64,000 nt of DNA from Dokdonella_A sp046347015 (GCA_046347015.1 JAXMHA010000002.1:170893-234892), one strand, 5' to 3'; counted from the first letter of the stretch, positions 9,583 to 18,780 are shown. The notes: generated from the letters alone by a model not told the origin. Numbers and translations: made by a program.

Positions 9583-11041
9583 CGGCCGGTGCCCGCAGCA
9601 AGCCGACCGTGATTCTCGACGCGAAGTAGATCATCGCCAGCACGACCAGAATCGCGCCGACCGCGCCGGCCTGATCGGTCGGCAGCCACTCGGGCAGGTG
9701 GGTCGCCATGCGCCGCGCGACACTGAGGTGCCCGGCGTCGAGGAACGCCAGCGTGAACACGAGCCCGCCGATCAGGTAAACGGGCAGGCCGATCCGGTCG
9801 GCGTCGGAATCTGGCGGCGCGTTCCGGCGGCTGCCGATGACGTGATACATCAGCGCCAGCGCCATCGGCAACACGCCGAGCAGCAGGTAGAAGTGGAAGT
9901 GCCCCGGGACCCATTGCGTATTGTGCATCACGCGGTTGATCCGGATCGTGCCATCGAGAATGGCCGGGAAGATTCCAGCGGCCCAACCGAAAACGGACAG
10001 GATCATGAGTCGCGACGGCATCGTCCAACGCATGCCGGAGCGGTGGATGTTGGTCAATGCACCCCATGCCGTCACCAGGAACACCGGGAAACCCGCGCCG
10101 TAGGAAACGATCTGGCCGGTGATCAGCAACCAACGCGGCTCGGCATAGTCCATCAACAGGTGATGCGGGAACACCACGATGACGAACAGCGTGCTCGCCG
10201 CCCACGACCACAGGAACGGCCGATTGATCGCGTACGGCCGCCCGGAATAACGCGGCAGCAGTTCGTAGACGGCCATCACGCCCATGTAGATCGTCGCGTT
10301 GATGTACATGTGGCCGAACCAGTAGATCAGGTTCTTCGCCACCAGCGCGTTCAGCGCCACTTGCGGGTAGACGATGTTGATGATGCACATCACCAGCACG
10401 ACGGCGCCCGCCAGGATGCCGAGCGAGTTGGCGATGATCACCATCGTGCTCGCGACGACCGCCTTCGGATGATTGGGATCGATCGTGCCGCCGAACAACC
10501 ATTGCAGGCCGAGGCTGCGGCCGAGGTTGCCGTACTTGCGGATGAGCGCGGCCGCCGCATCGAGGTAGAAGAGCAGCATGCCGACGCCGATCAGGAGGTA
10601 ACCCACCATGAACCACGCCGCCGCCGCGGGACTCCACAATCCCATCGCGTGCACCGGCAACGGGTAGAGGAAGGTCCACAGGGCCGCGTAGTTGCCGATG
10701 AACACCGCGCCGATGATGCACAGGGCGCCGAGCAGGAACAGCACGTAATTGGCGATGAAGGCCCACAAATGCAGGTTCACGTACTTGCGCAGGAAGAACC
10801 ACATCACCGCGGTCGTCACCATGCCCATCGTGCCGACCATGCCCGCGCCGTGCATCGACAGGAGCTTGTAGAACATGTCCGGTGGCACCGACAGCCAGGT
10901 TCCCTGTGCCATGCGCATGATGACGCCGAGGAGCATCATCAGGACGAACAGCGCGACGGCGCTGATGATGTAAAGGTTGAATGCCGCGCGCGCCCCGCCA
11001 GCCAAGCGTTCGTCCTGCGGATACATCGTCATGCTGGCCAT
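9554..11041 (-). CDS. norY: Heme-copper superfamily catalytic subunit, probable sNOR-type nitric oxide reductase (NorY-like)
   Basis: A 495-residue polytopic protein with all six metal-ligating histidines: H64 (low-spin heme, helix II), H244 (CuB, in YWFGHMYIN), H293-H294 (CuB, in FPHHLLMDY), and H381 and H383 in HNTQWVPGHFH. In A- and B-type oxidases the residue four after the first CuB histidine is the tyrosine cross-linked to it; here that position is N248. The loss of this tyrosine is a known mark of NO reductases within the superfamily. Together with the upstream CuA subunit, SCO and small membrane protein, the cluster equals norSY-senC-orf1. Start ATG 11041 follows the subunit II stop by one base with GGAGG five bases upstream. 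Annotation pipelines would call this cytochrome c oxidase subunit I; that remains the alternative. Confidence 0.85.
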   Translation of the reverse strand: MASMTMYPQDERLAGGARAAFNLYIISAVALFVLMMLLGVIMRMAQGTWLSVPPDMFYKLLSMHGAGMVGTMGMVTTAVMWFFLRKYVNLHLWAFIANYVLFLLGALCIIGAVFIGNYAALWTFLYPLPVHAMGLWSPAAAAWFMVGYLLIGVGMLLFYLDAAAALIRKYGNLGRSLGLQWLFGGTIDPNHPKAVVASTMVIIANSLGILAGAVVLVMCIINIVYPQVALNALVAKNLIYWFGHMYINATIYMGVMAVYELLPRYSGRPYAINRPFLWSWAASTLFVIVVFPHHLLMDYAEPRWLLITGQIVSYGAGFPVFLVTAWGALTNIHRSGMRWTMPSRLMILSVFGWAAGIFPAILDGTIRINRVMHNTQWVPGHFHFYLLLGVLPMALALMYHVIGSRRNAPPDSDADRIGLPVYLIGGLVFTLAFLDAGHLSVARRMATHLPEWLPTDQAGAVGAILVVLAMIYFASRITVGLLRAPAGERPANAAG

Positions 11042-11042
11042 G

Positions 11043-11612
11043 TCAGCCTCCCGCCGGCGCGATGACTTCGAAACCGGCCACCATCGGCGCATGCCCGAGG
11101 CCGCAGTATTCGAGGCACATCACCTTGTAGCTCCCCGGTTGCCGGAACGTGTAGAGGAGCTTGTTGGTGAAACCCGGCATCGCCTGCGTCTGGATCGCGA
11201 TGCGGCCGTCCGGTGCATAGATCGCGAAACCGTGGTTCACGTCGACGCTCGTGACGCGGAACTCGACCGGTGAACCCGCCACCAATTGCAGCGTCGCGCC
11301 GGCTTCCTGCCCCTCTCGGGTGAGCTGCCACGACCACTGGCGGCCAACCACGTCGACGACCTGGCTGGCCTTGAGCGGCGAGTGCTGCTTCGGGATCGGG
11401 AACCGGTGCAACGAGGCGTAGCTGACGCCGAAAAACAGGACCAGCAGCAGCACGAACAGCCAGCGCCGCGAAGTGGCGATGCGACGTTGTGCCTTTTGCG
11501 CGGCATCGGCATCCGCCGGCCGGCCGGCATTGGCGACGATGTAGATGAACCCGAGTGCGATCAGGCCCATGCCCGCGAGGGCAATCGTCCAGATGAGGTT
11601 CTGGTAGATCAC
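11043..11612 (-). CDS. norS: CuA-containing heme-copper subunit II (NorS-like)
   Basis: A 189-residue protein with two N-terminal transmembrane helices (residues about 5-27 and 51-66) and a periplasmic cupredoxin domain. The complete binuclear CuA site is visible: H127 in VNHGF, then C166, C170, H174 and M177 in MCLEYCGLGHAPM. It should accept electrons from a periplasmic donor such as cytochrome c and pass them to the catalytic subunit. The start is GTG at 11612 with AAGGGG nine bases before it. It is the first gene of a four-gene operon, so the control region is directly upstream. Confidence 0.87.
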   Translation of the reverse strand: MIYQNLIWTIALAGMGLIALGFIYIVANAGRPADADAAQKAQRRIATSRRWLFVLLLVLFFGVSYASLHRFPIPKQHSPLKASQVVDVVGRQWSWQLTREGQEAGATLQLVAGSPVEFRVTSVDVNHGFAIYAPDGRIAIQTQAMPGFTNKLLYTFRQPGSYKVMCLEYCGLGHAPMVAGFEVIAPAGG

Positions 11613-11670
11613 GGCCGGTTACCCCTTCGCGCGGCTCGGACCGCCTATCGGTACCCCATCGCGTGACGCC

Positions 11671-11676
11671 TGTCAA
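11671..11676 (-). promoter_or_regulatory. Possible -35 element of the heme-copper operon
   Basis: Read on the minus strand this is a perfect TTGACA, 59 bases upstream of the GTG start of the CuA subunit. No convincing -10 hexamer follows at 16-18 bases; the sequence there is GC-rich. It is the only consensus-like -35 in the 215-base gap. Confidence 0.3.
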
Positions 11677-11737
11677 CTTCCGGGTCCGCAATGGCGGTGG
11701 CGCAAGGAGAGCCTGGCAGCAGCGTGGACAAGGATGA

Positions 11738-11760
11738 GTGATGCATTGAATATGCAAACC
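11738..11760. promoter_or_regulatory. NsrR-like dyad upstream of the heme-copper operon
   Basis: The block carries ATGCAT (11741-11746) and ATGCAA (11752-11757) separated by five bases, inside a locally AT-rich stretch. The spacing and the ATGCAT core match the 11-1-11 operator of the nitric-oxide-sensing repressor NsrR, but the outer bases match poorly on the right arm. It lies 126 bases before the CuA subunit start and about 60 bases upstream of the TTGACA, further than expected for simple repression. Recognition by eye only. Confidence 0.35.
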
Positions 11761-11827
11761 AGGATCGAGGCGATCACACCCTCGGCGGGTTCCTGTCGAC
11801 GTGTGCACGGCCACGAGGACCCTGCGC

Positions 11828-12715
11828 TCAGCCCACCGGGACGCGCTCCACGCCCGGCGCAACCGGAGCCGCTGCCAGCAAGCCCAGCAGCGCGGCAATG
11901 CGGTCGCGCATATCACGCCGGTCCACGATCATGTCGAGCGCCCCGTGCTCGAGCAGGAACTCGGAACGCTGGAACCCTTCCGGAAGCACCTCACGCACGG
12001 TCTGCTCGATCACGCGCGGCCCGGCAAACCCGATCAGCGCCTTCGGCTCGCCGATGTTGATGTCGCCGAGCATGCCGAGGCTCGCCGACACGCCACCCGT
12101 CGTCGGGTTGGTCAGCACCGAGATATACGGCACACCGGCCGCGTGCAAGCGCGCCAGCGCCGCGGAGGTCTTCGCCATCTGCATCAATGAGAACAGGCTT
12201 TCCTGCATCCTCGCGCCACCGGTTGCGGAAAAGCAGACCAGCGGTCGTCGCTCGGTGCGCGCGAGTTCGGCACTGCGGGTGAAACGCTCCCCCACCACCG
12301 AGCCCATCGATCCACCCATGAAGTCGAAGTCGAAAGCGCACGCGACGATCGGGCGGCCCTTCAGCAGGCCGGCCATCGCGACCAGGGCATCCTTCTCGCC
12401 GGTTTTCTTCTGTGTCGATGCCAGGCGATCGCGATACTTCTTCGTGTCGCGGAACTTCAACGGATCGGCGGGTTCGACGTCGGTGAACAATTCCACTCCG
12501 GTGCCGTCGTCGAGGAAGGTTTCGAGCCTGCGTCGCGCGCGCAGCGTGTGATGATGGTTGCACTTCGGGCACACCATCAGCGCGGCTTCGAGCTCGGGCC
12601 GATACAGCACCACGCCGCACCCTTCGCACTTCTCCCACAGTCCCTCCGGAACCTTGCCCTTGCCGGCGGAGGCCGTGCGTTCGCGCGGTGAGACGAGCTT
12701 TTGCAGCCAATTCAT
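11828..12715 (-). CDS. accD: Acetyl-CoA carboxylase carboxyltransferase subunit beta
   Basis: A 295-residue AccD, the beta half of the carboxyltransferase that makes malonyl-CoA for fatty acid synthesis. It has the N-terminal four-cysteine zinc ribbon (CEGCGVVLYR, then VCPKCNHHH) and the crotonase-like core with FDFDFMGGSMGSVVGERF and LTNPTTGGVSASLGMLGD. Start ATG (MNWLQKL) at 12715 is the family start; the open frame upstream of it is not coding. In Xanthomonads trpFBA usually sits between truA and accD; here the two genes are only about 220 bases apart. Confidence 0.97.
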   Translation of the reverse strand: MNWLQKLVSPRERTASAGKGKVPEGLWEKCEGCGVVLYRPELEAALMVCPKCNHHHTLRARRRLETFLDDGTGVELFTDVEPADPLKFRDTKKYRDRLASTQKKTGEKDALVAMAGLLKGRPIVACAFDFDFMGGSMGSVVGERFTRSAELARTERRPLVCFSATGGARMQESLFSLMQMAKTSAALARLHAAGVPYISVLTNPTTGGVSASLGMLGDINIGEPKALIGFAGPRVIEQTVREVLPEGFQRSEFLLEHGALDMIVDRRDMRDRIAALLGLLAAAPVAPGVERVPVG

Positions 12716-12934
12716 GTCTTCGATCCTGTTGATCGCCGCTACCGGCTGGGTGCCATCAGCCACGCCCGCGGGAATTCCCACAGCCTCGACCGCCGACGGG
12801 CCTGTCCCGACTCCCGCGGCACCTTGCGCCGTCCGGCGCGCCCCTGTTTCCGCTTGCCGCCACATGGTACCCAAAAGCATCCGCTGGATTCGCCTTGCCG
12901 ACGGCAACGATGACCGCGCATGCCCGTCGGCGCA

Positions 12935-13756
12935 TTACCCCTGCTGGCCATCGGCGCCGCCCGGAAGGGCCACTTCCGGTGGCAGCCCCCACGCCGCCGG
13001 GTAGCGTGGGCCAATGAAGCACAGGCCGCGGGACGGAGCGGTGGCTCCGGCAGCGTCGCGATTGCGCCCCGCCAGTACGTCGGCAATCCACCGTTCGGGG
13101 CGATCGCCCCGTCCCACTTCGATCAACGAACCGACGATGTTGCGGACCATGTGGTGCAGGAAGGCGTTCGCTTCGACGTCGAACAACACGAACTCGCCTT
13201 CCCGCCGGACGGCGAAGTCGATGATTTCCCGTCGTGCATGCGATGCCTGGCAGGCCGCGGCCCGAAAGGCATTGAAATCGTGCTCGCCGCGAAGGCACGC
13301 CGCCGCCGCGTTCATCGCATCGACATCCAGCGGGTGGCGTTCCCACGCGGCAAAGCGGCCGTACAGCGCCGGCCGCTCGCTGCGGTCGACCAACGTGTAT
13401 CGGTATCGGCGCGACCGCGCGCTGAAGCGGGCGTGGAATCCCGGGTCCACGGATCGCGCCCAGCGCACGGCGACGGTCGCCGGCAGGTTGCCGTTGGCAC
13501 CGAGCGTCCAGGCACGGTGGTCGCGCAATGCCGTCGTATCGAAATGGACGACCTGGCAAAGCGCGTGCACGCCGCTGTCGGTTCGGCCGGCACAGATCAC
13601 CTGGATCGGTTCGGCCGCAACGGTCGACAGCGCCGCCTCGACGGCAGCCTGCACGCTCGGTCCGTGGTTCAGCCGTTGCCAGCCGAGGAAGTCCGTGCCG
13701 TCGTATTCGATGCCGAGCGCAAACCGCAAGCGCGTGCTCCCGCTTCGACGCGCCAT
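12935..13756 (-). CDS. truA: tRNA pseudouridine(38-40) synthase
   Basis: A 273-residue TruA that isomerises uridines 38-40 in the tRNA anticodon arm. The catalytic aspartate sits in AGRTDSGVHALCQ; other family marks are the N-terminal GIEYDGTDFLGWQR, the YRYTLVDR strand and NAFLHHMVRNIVGSLIEVG. Length is normal. It follows fimV by 64 bases on the same strand, the order seen in Xanthomonads and pseudomonads. Confidence 0.97.
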   Translation of the reverse strand: MARRSGSTRLRFALGIEYDGTDFLGWQRLNHGPSVQAAVEAALSTVAAEPIQVICAGRTDSGVHALCQVVHFDTTALRDHRAWTLGANGNLPATVAVRWARSVDPGFHARFSARSRRYRYTLVDRSERPALYGRFAAWERHPLDVDAMNAAAACLRGEHDFNAFRAAACQASHARREIIDFAVRREGEFVLFDVEANAFLHHMVRNIVGSLIEVGRGDRPERWIADVLAGRNRDAAGATAPSRGLCFIGPRYPAAWGLPPEVALPGGADGQQG

Positions 13757-13820
13757 GCCGACGCGGGGCTTGCCGGAATCGGCAGGCCGCGGCGCGCCGG
13801 TTCGACGCGCCGCGTGCGGA

Positions 13821-16460
13821 TCAGCCGATCGCCGCCATCAGCCGGCGCGCTTCACCCTTCTGCACGTCGCTGCCTTCAGCGAGGACTTCCTCGAGCATCG
13901 AGCGCGCACCGTCCGGATCGCCCATGTCGAGGTAGGCCCGCGCGAGGTCGAGCTTCGTCCCGACGCCTTCCTCGGTGGCGAAGAATCCCGGATCCTCGGA
14001 CACCGCCGGCGGTTCATGCTCGCCCTGGACTTGCGAATCGCGCGCCCGGACTTCCGGGACCTCGGGAGGCGCGGTCGCGAATTCCAACGGCGGCAAATCG
14101 ATCCGGGTGTCCGCGGCCGGTGGCGGAACACTCTCCTCGGCGAACGGAATCGATGTCTCCGCGAACCCGGGTGACCCATCGGCGTCACGGTCGTCGGCCC
14201 GCGCTCCCGCAACGGAATCGAACGTCCCTTCGCCACGCGTGGCAACGGGTTCCCGTGGTTCGTCCATCCAACTGTCGTCGTCTTCACCGAGCTCGGGCGC
14301 GAGTTCGGGCTCGCCATGGGCGTCGACATCGGAAACCGTGTCCGTGAAGCGACCGTAGCCGTCCTCGTGGTCGGCCTCCGGTCCATGTCCCCACGATTCG
14401 GCCGGGAGCTCGCGCTCCCCATCGAACAGCGGATTTTCGGGCGCGAGTTCCCGGCCCATTGCCTGGGCTTCGAGCCATTCCGGTTGATGGGGATCATGCA
14501 CGTGCGCGTGCATCTCGGCCGCGGTTTCCTGGAAGTTGTCCGCTTCGTGGCCCGCGTAATAGACGCTCAGCAGCTCAAGGTAGAGCCCCACATTGCCGGG
14601 GTCGCGCCCAATCTGCTCCCGCAGCGACTCGACTTCACCCTGAGCCGATCCGGGTGGCGTCGCCACGGTCCCGCCGGCGCCGGCGAACGGCGAATCACCG
14701 AACGCTGTCGAGACCGTTCCGTGCACGGGCGCGAGGGCAGGCTTGCGGCGCCGCATGCCGAGCAAGCCGAGGATGATGAGGATGAGGCCGCCAACCAGCA
14801 CGGCCGGCTTGACCCAAGGCGCCTCGTACCAGGCGGGCGCGGCCGCAGGATGGGTGATGGCAGGTTTCCCGGCGACCGGTTTCATTGCCGCGGGAGTTGG
14901 CGCTTTCGCCAGCGGGCTTGCCGCGGGCTTGGGCTGTTGCGCCGTCGGCGATGCCGACGTGTTCGCAGGCGACTGCGATGCGACGTGCTCTGCCGGCGCT
15001 GGTCCAGTTGGCGCCGGTGTCCCGCTCGGGGGTGAGGAAGCGGGCTTGGCGGCCTCCGTCGGCGACGGCGCGTTGGGTGTATTCGACACGTTGGCTTGCG
15101 TGCCCCAGATGTCACTCTTCGAAATCTTTTCGCCGGGTGGCGTCGTCGCTGCCACCGGCGCCGACGGGGTGGCCGCTGGCGTACTCGGAGTTCCGGTCGC
15201 CGGCGCGGCTGCGAGCGGCGTTTCCGCCTTGCCCGATTGCTGCTGCAACTGCTTCAGCTTCTGCTGCAGCTCGGCGATCTCCGAATCCTTCAGGCTGATC
15301 AGGCGTTGGTTGTCCTTGCGGATTCCCTCGAGCTGGTCGACACGCGAGCGCAACTCATCGGCCTCCTGCGTGCGGCTTGCCAGCGCTTCGCGGGTACGGG
15401 CGAGATCGTCGGCGGTACCGCCGGCCGGTCCTGACTTCGAACTCGCCTGATGGCCCGCGCCGGGATGGCCACTCCCGTTGCTGCCCGCCTCGCCCGACTT
15501 CGGCGGCACCAGCTCGAGCCGCCCGCCGGTCCCGGCGGCTGCACCGGTGGCCGCCGACGCGGTCTTCTTCTCAACGGGCGCCTTGGTCATTGAAGCCGCG
15601 ACGAGGGTGGGCCTGGCCGCCGCTTCGCCGCGCCAATCCTCGATCTGGCGGTGGGTTTCCGCCGCCGCGGCGCTCGCCGAGCCGACTTCGGATATCTCCT
15701 TGTCGGACGGAATGCGCAAGATCGCGCCGCGTTTCAGCGCATTGATGTTCGACTTGTAGAACGCATCCGGATTGGCCTTCAGCAGGGCCAGCATTGTCTG
15801 GTCCAGCGTCCCCGAGCGGTTCTCGATCGAACGGGCAATGCCGGAAAGGGTTTCTCCGGCTGCCACTGGACCATATTTGTCACCGGAGATGCCGTGCGCC
15901 GCGGGAGCCGGGGCATGAGCGGGCGCCGGCGCCGGGGCAGCCGCAGCCACCGGCGCGGGATGTGCAGGCTCGGCCCTCGGCGCCGGCTGCGGAGCCGCCG
16001 CCGCGTGAGTCGCGGGTGGAGTCGCAGCGGGAGCCGGCGCCATGTTCGCCGGTGCCATGATCGGCGGATCCAGCAGTACCGTGTACTCGCGGAGCAGCTT
16101 GCCCTTCGCCCAGTTGGCTTCGACCAGGAAGTCGAGCAGCGGCTCACGGACGATATCCGTCGACGTGACCTTGATGACGGTGTTCCCGTGCACGTCGTTC
16201 GCGACGGAAAAGTGCAGCGGAATCGACAGTTGCGCGCGGCTGAGGCCGATCCGCTTGAAGTCGTCTTCGCTGGCCAGCCCGACCACGAGGCCGGCCGCCT
16301 CGCCCTTGCTCGACTGGATGACGGGTATCTCGGCAACGAGAGGCTGGTTGAGCCTCGACGTCACGTGGATGGTCCCGAGTCCCAGCGCGAAGGCACTCGA
16401 CGCGCCGAGTCCCAGCGTGACCGCAATCGCCACCTTCGACAGTTGCAGCGGAAATTTCAT
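13821..16460 (-). CDS. fimV: FimV family polar assembly protein
   Basis: An 879-residue FimV/HubP-type protein, an inner-membrane organiser of the cell pole and type IV pili that binds peptidoglycan. Order: signal peptide (to about residue 25), conserved FimV N-terminal domain (GLGTIHVTSRLNQPLVAEIP), LysM motif (about 195-258), a low-complexity Ala/Pro linker, a coiled coil (LRSRVDQLEGIRKDNQRL), another Pro/Ala/Thr linker, one transmembrane helix followed by MRRRK, then an acidic cytoplasmic part ending in the TPR-like FimV C-terminal motif KLDLARAYLDMGDPDGARSM. All expected parts are present. Located between asd and truA, as in pseudomonads. Confidence 0.95.
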   Translation of the reverse strand: MKFPLQLSKVAIAVTLGLGASSAFALGLGTIHVTSRLNQPLVAEIPVIQSSKGEAAGLVVGLASEDDFKRIGLSRAQLSIPLHFSVANDVHGNTVIKVTSTDIVREPLLDFLVEANWAKGKLLREYTVLLDPPIMAPANMAPAPAATPPATHAAAAPQPAPRAEPAHPAPVAAAAPAPAPAHAPAPAAHGISGDKYGPVAAGETLSGIARSIENRSGTLDQTMLALLKANPDAFYKSNINALKRGAILRIPSDKEISEVGSASAAAAETHRQIEDWRGEAAARPTLVAASMTKAPVEKKTASAATGAAAGTGGRLELVPPKSGEAGSNGSGHPGAGHQASSKSGPAGGTADDLARTREALASRTQEADELRSRVDQLEGIRKDNQRLISLKDSEIAELQQKLKQLQQQSGKAETPLAAAPATGTPSTPAATPSAPVAATTPPGEKISKSDIWGTQANVSNTPNAPSPTEAAKPASSPPSGTPAPTGPAPAEHVASQSPANTSASPTAQQPKPAASPLAKAPTPAAMKPVAGKPAITHPAAAPAWYEAPWVKPAVLVGGLILIILGLLGMRRRKPALAPVHGTVSTAFGDSPFAGAGGTVATPPGSAQGEVESLREQIGRDPGNVGLYLELLSVYYAGHEADNFQETAAEMHAHVHDPHQPEWLEAQAMGRELAPENPLFDGERELPAESWGHGPEADHEDGYGRFTDTVSDVDAHGEPELAPELGEDDDSWMDEPREPVATRGEGTFDSVAGARADDRDADGSPGFAETSIPFAEESVPPPAADTRIDLPPLEFATAPPEVPEVRARDSQVQGEHEPPAVSEDPGFFATEEGVGTKLDLARAYLDMGDPDGARSMLEEVLAEGSDVQKGEARRLMAAIG

Positions 16461-16559
16461 CGTTCGTCCCCCGCAGGCCTCACTCTGGACGCGGCCACCC
16501 CTTGCAGGGGATGGGCCGCCGTGCTCGAAACAGGCTTATAACACAAGCGTAACGGCGTA

Positions 16560-17588
16560 TCACCGATGGATTTCCACAAATCGCTCGGCCACCTGCACGG
16601 CATTGAGAGCGGCGCCTTTGCGGATATTGTCGGACACCACCCAGAGGTCGAGCCCCCGTGGGTGCGAGAGGTCTTCCCGGATCCGGCCGACGTACACCGG
16701 GTCGGCCCCCGCCGCGTGTCCGGCCGCGGTCGGATAGCCCCCCGGCTCGCGTTCGTCGACGACCACGATCCCGGGTGAAGCCGCCAGCAACGAACGCGCC
16801 GCCTCGGCACCGATCTTGGCGTGCGTTTCGATGTGCACCGCTTCCGAGTGGCCGTAGAACACGGGTACCCGCACGCAGGTCGGGTTCACCTCGATCGAGT
16901 CGTCCTCGAGGATCTTCCGCGTCTCCCACACCATCTTCATTTCTTCCCGCGTGTAGCCGTTGTCCAGGAACGCGTCGATGTGGGGAATGACGTTGAATGC
17001 GATTTGCGCGGGGAACTTCGACGGTGGGCTGTCGCGGAAGCTCAAGAGGTCCGCGGTCTGCCGGCCGAGTTCCTCGATTCCCGAGCGCCCCGCGCCCGAA
17101 ACCGATTGATAGGTTGCGACGTTGATGCGCGTGATCCCGACTGCGCGGTGGATCGGCGCCAACGCGACCAGCATCTGCATCGTCGAGCAGTTGGGGTTGG
17201 CAATGATGTTGCGCTTGGCATATCCGGCAATCGCGTGCGGATTGACCTCGCTCACGACCAGCGGCACGTCGTCCTCGTAACGAAATTCGGACGTGTTGTC
17301 GATCACCACGGCGCCGGCAGCGGCGGCCCGTGGCGCGTGCTGGCGGCTGACCGCCCCGCCGGCGGAAAAGAACGCGATGTCGATTCCCTCGAAATCGAAT
17401 GTTTCGAGGTCACGCACGACGAGTTCCTTGCCCGCGAATGTCAGTGAGCTTCCGGCCGACCGTGCGCTGGCCAAGGGAACCAGTTCATCGACCGGAAACG
17501 CGCGTTCCTCGAGGATCGACAGCAGCGCCTCGCCGACCGCGCCGGTGGCGCCCACCATGGCAACCTTGTATCGCCCGTTCTCGCCCAA
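16560..17588 (-). CDS. asd: Aspartate-semialdehyde dehydrogenase
   Basis: About 342 residues. Asd reduces aspartyl phosphate to aspartate semialdehyde on the way to lysine, methionine, threonine and diaminopimelate. It shows the NADP-binding VGATGAVGEALL, the catalytic cysteine in IIANPNCSTMQM, and the QSVSGAGRSGIEEL segment. No ATG precedes the conserved N-terminus except one inside motif I (17558), so the TTG at 17588, with AGGTGA upstream, is the likeliest start and gives the usual length. The preceding open frame overlapping aroC is not coding. Confidence 0.95.
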   Translation of the reverse strand: MGENGRYKVAMVGATGAVGEALLSILEERAFPVDELVPLASARSAGSSLTFAGKELVVRDLETFDFEGIDIAFFSAGGAVSRQHAPRAAAAGAVVIDNTSEFRYEDDVPLVVSEVNPHAIAGYAKRNIIANPNCSTMQMLVALAPIHRAVGITRINVATYQSVSGAGRSGIEELGRQTADLLSFRDSPPSKFPAQIAFNVIPHIDAFLDNGYTREEMKMVWETRKILEDDSIEVNPTCVRVPVFYGHSEAVHIETHAKIGAEAARSLLAASPGIVVVDEREPGGYPTAAGHAAGADPVYVGRIREDLSHPRGLDLWVVSDNIRKGAALNAVQVAERFVEIHR

Positions 17589-17662
17589 GCCGTCACCTGC
17601 TTTCGTGCGGCCGCCATCAGGCAACCGGAAACCACTCGATCCTGCCGCCCACCACGGCCGCG

Positions 17663-18778
17663 TCAACCGGCGCCAGCCGGGATGCGTGGCGTCACGTCCC
17701 CGACATCCCCGCACTGCGCGCGGTGGCGCATGGCCTGGTCCATCAGCACCAGGGCGACCATGGCCTCGACGATCGGCGTCGCGCGCACGCCGACGCAAGG
17801 GTCGTGCCGGCCCTTGGTGCGCACCTCGATTTCGCGGCCGTCGAGATCGATGCTGCGCCCCGTCGCCGGAACACTGGACGCCGGCTTCAGGGCCACCGAC
17901 GCCCGGATGTCCTGCCCGCTCGAAATCCCGCCGAGGATGCCACCCGCATGGTTCGATTCGAACCCGCGCAGGCGCATCGCATCCCGGTGCGCGCTGCCCG
18001 TCTGCGTGATGCACGCGAAACCGGCGCCGATCTCCACTCCCTTGACCGCGTTGATCGACATCAGCGCCGACGCGAGCTCCGCGTCCAGCTTGCCGTAGAC
18101 CGGTTCGCCCCAACCGGGCGGTACGCCGGTCGCGACGACGTCGACGCGCGCACCGATCGAGTCACCCGCCTTGCGCAGCGCATCGATGCGCCGTTCGAGC
18201 TCCGGCACCTGGGCCGCGACCGGCCAGAAGAACGCATTCGATTCGACGGCCGCGAAGTCGACGGCAGCACCCGGAGGCATGTCGGGCAGGATGTCACCCA
18301 TCTGCGCGAGCCAGCCGCGCACGGTGACGCCCTGGCGCTCCGCGAGCCACTTCTTCGCGATCACCGCCGCCGCCACGCGCATCGTCGTTTCCCGCGCCGA
18401 TGCGCGGCCGCCGCCACGCACGTCCCGGATGCCGTACTTGTGCCAATACGTGTAATCGGCATGGCCGGGGCGGAACGTCCGCGCGAGTTCATCGTAGTCC
18501 CGCGGGCGCGCGTCGACATTGCGGATCAACAGCGCGATCGGCGTCCCGCTGGTCCGCCCCTCGTACACCCCGGAAAGGATTTCCACGGCATCCGGCTCGC
18601 GCCGCTGCGATGTCCAGCGCGACATCCCGGTCGCGCGTCGCGCCAGATCAAGGCTGAAATCCCCGGGCGCAATCCCGATTCCCGGCGGACATCCATCGAC
18701 GATGCAGCCGATCGCGGGGCCGTGGCTCTCGCCGAACGTCGTCACCGTGAACAGCTTGCCGAACGAGTTCGACGCCAT
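17663..18778 (-). CDS. aroC: Chorismate synthase
   Basis: A 371-residue AroC, which makes chorismate from 5-enolpyruvylshikimate 3-phosphate, using reduced FMN. Family signatures are intact: GESHGPAIGCIVDGCPPG near the N-terminus, YRPGHADYTYWHKYGIRD-like core (here FRPGHADYTYWHKYGIRD), RGGGRASARET, and a C-terminal VGVRATPIVEAMVAL. It begins two bases after prmB ends; the pair prmB-aroC is conserved in gammaproteobacteria and is likely cotranscribed. Confidence 0.97.
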   Translation of the reverse strand: MASNSFGKLFTVTTFGESHGPAIGCIVDGCPPGIGIAPGDFSLDLARRATGMSRWTSQRREPDAVEILSGVYEGRTSGTPIALLIRNVDARPRDYDELARTFRPGHADYTYWHKYGIRDVRGGGRASARETTMRVAAAVIAKKWLAERQGVTVRGWLAQMGDILPDMPPGAAVDFAAVESNAFFWPVAAQVPELERRIDALRKAGDSIGARVDVVATGVPPGWGEPVYGKLDAELASALMSINAVKGVEIGAGFACITQTGSAHRDAMRLRGFESNHAGGILGGISSGQDIRASVALKPASSVPATGRSIDLDGREIEVRTKGRHDPCVGVRATPIVEAMVALVLMDQAMRHRAQCGDVGDVTPRIPAGAG

Positions 18779-18780
18779 GC

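Noticed and set aside
9356..11065. A 569-codon plus-strand frame opposite the heme-copper catalytic subunit
   Set aside because: Extremely His/Arg/Gln/Glu-rich, the expected antisense of hydrophobic helices.
8342..11612. Simple reading of the cluster as a ba3/aa3-type terminal oxidase
   Set aside because: The cross-linking tyrosine is replaced by asparagine and the gene order matches a NO reductase cluster. Kept only as the alternative.
13821..16460. Tandem repeats inside fimV
   Set aside because: The Ala/Pro-rich stretches are normal linkers of FimV/HubP proteins and not a separate repeat element.
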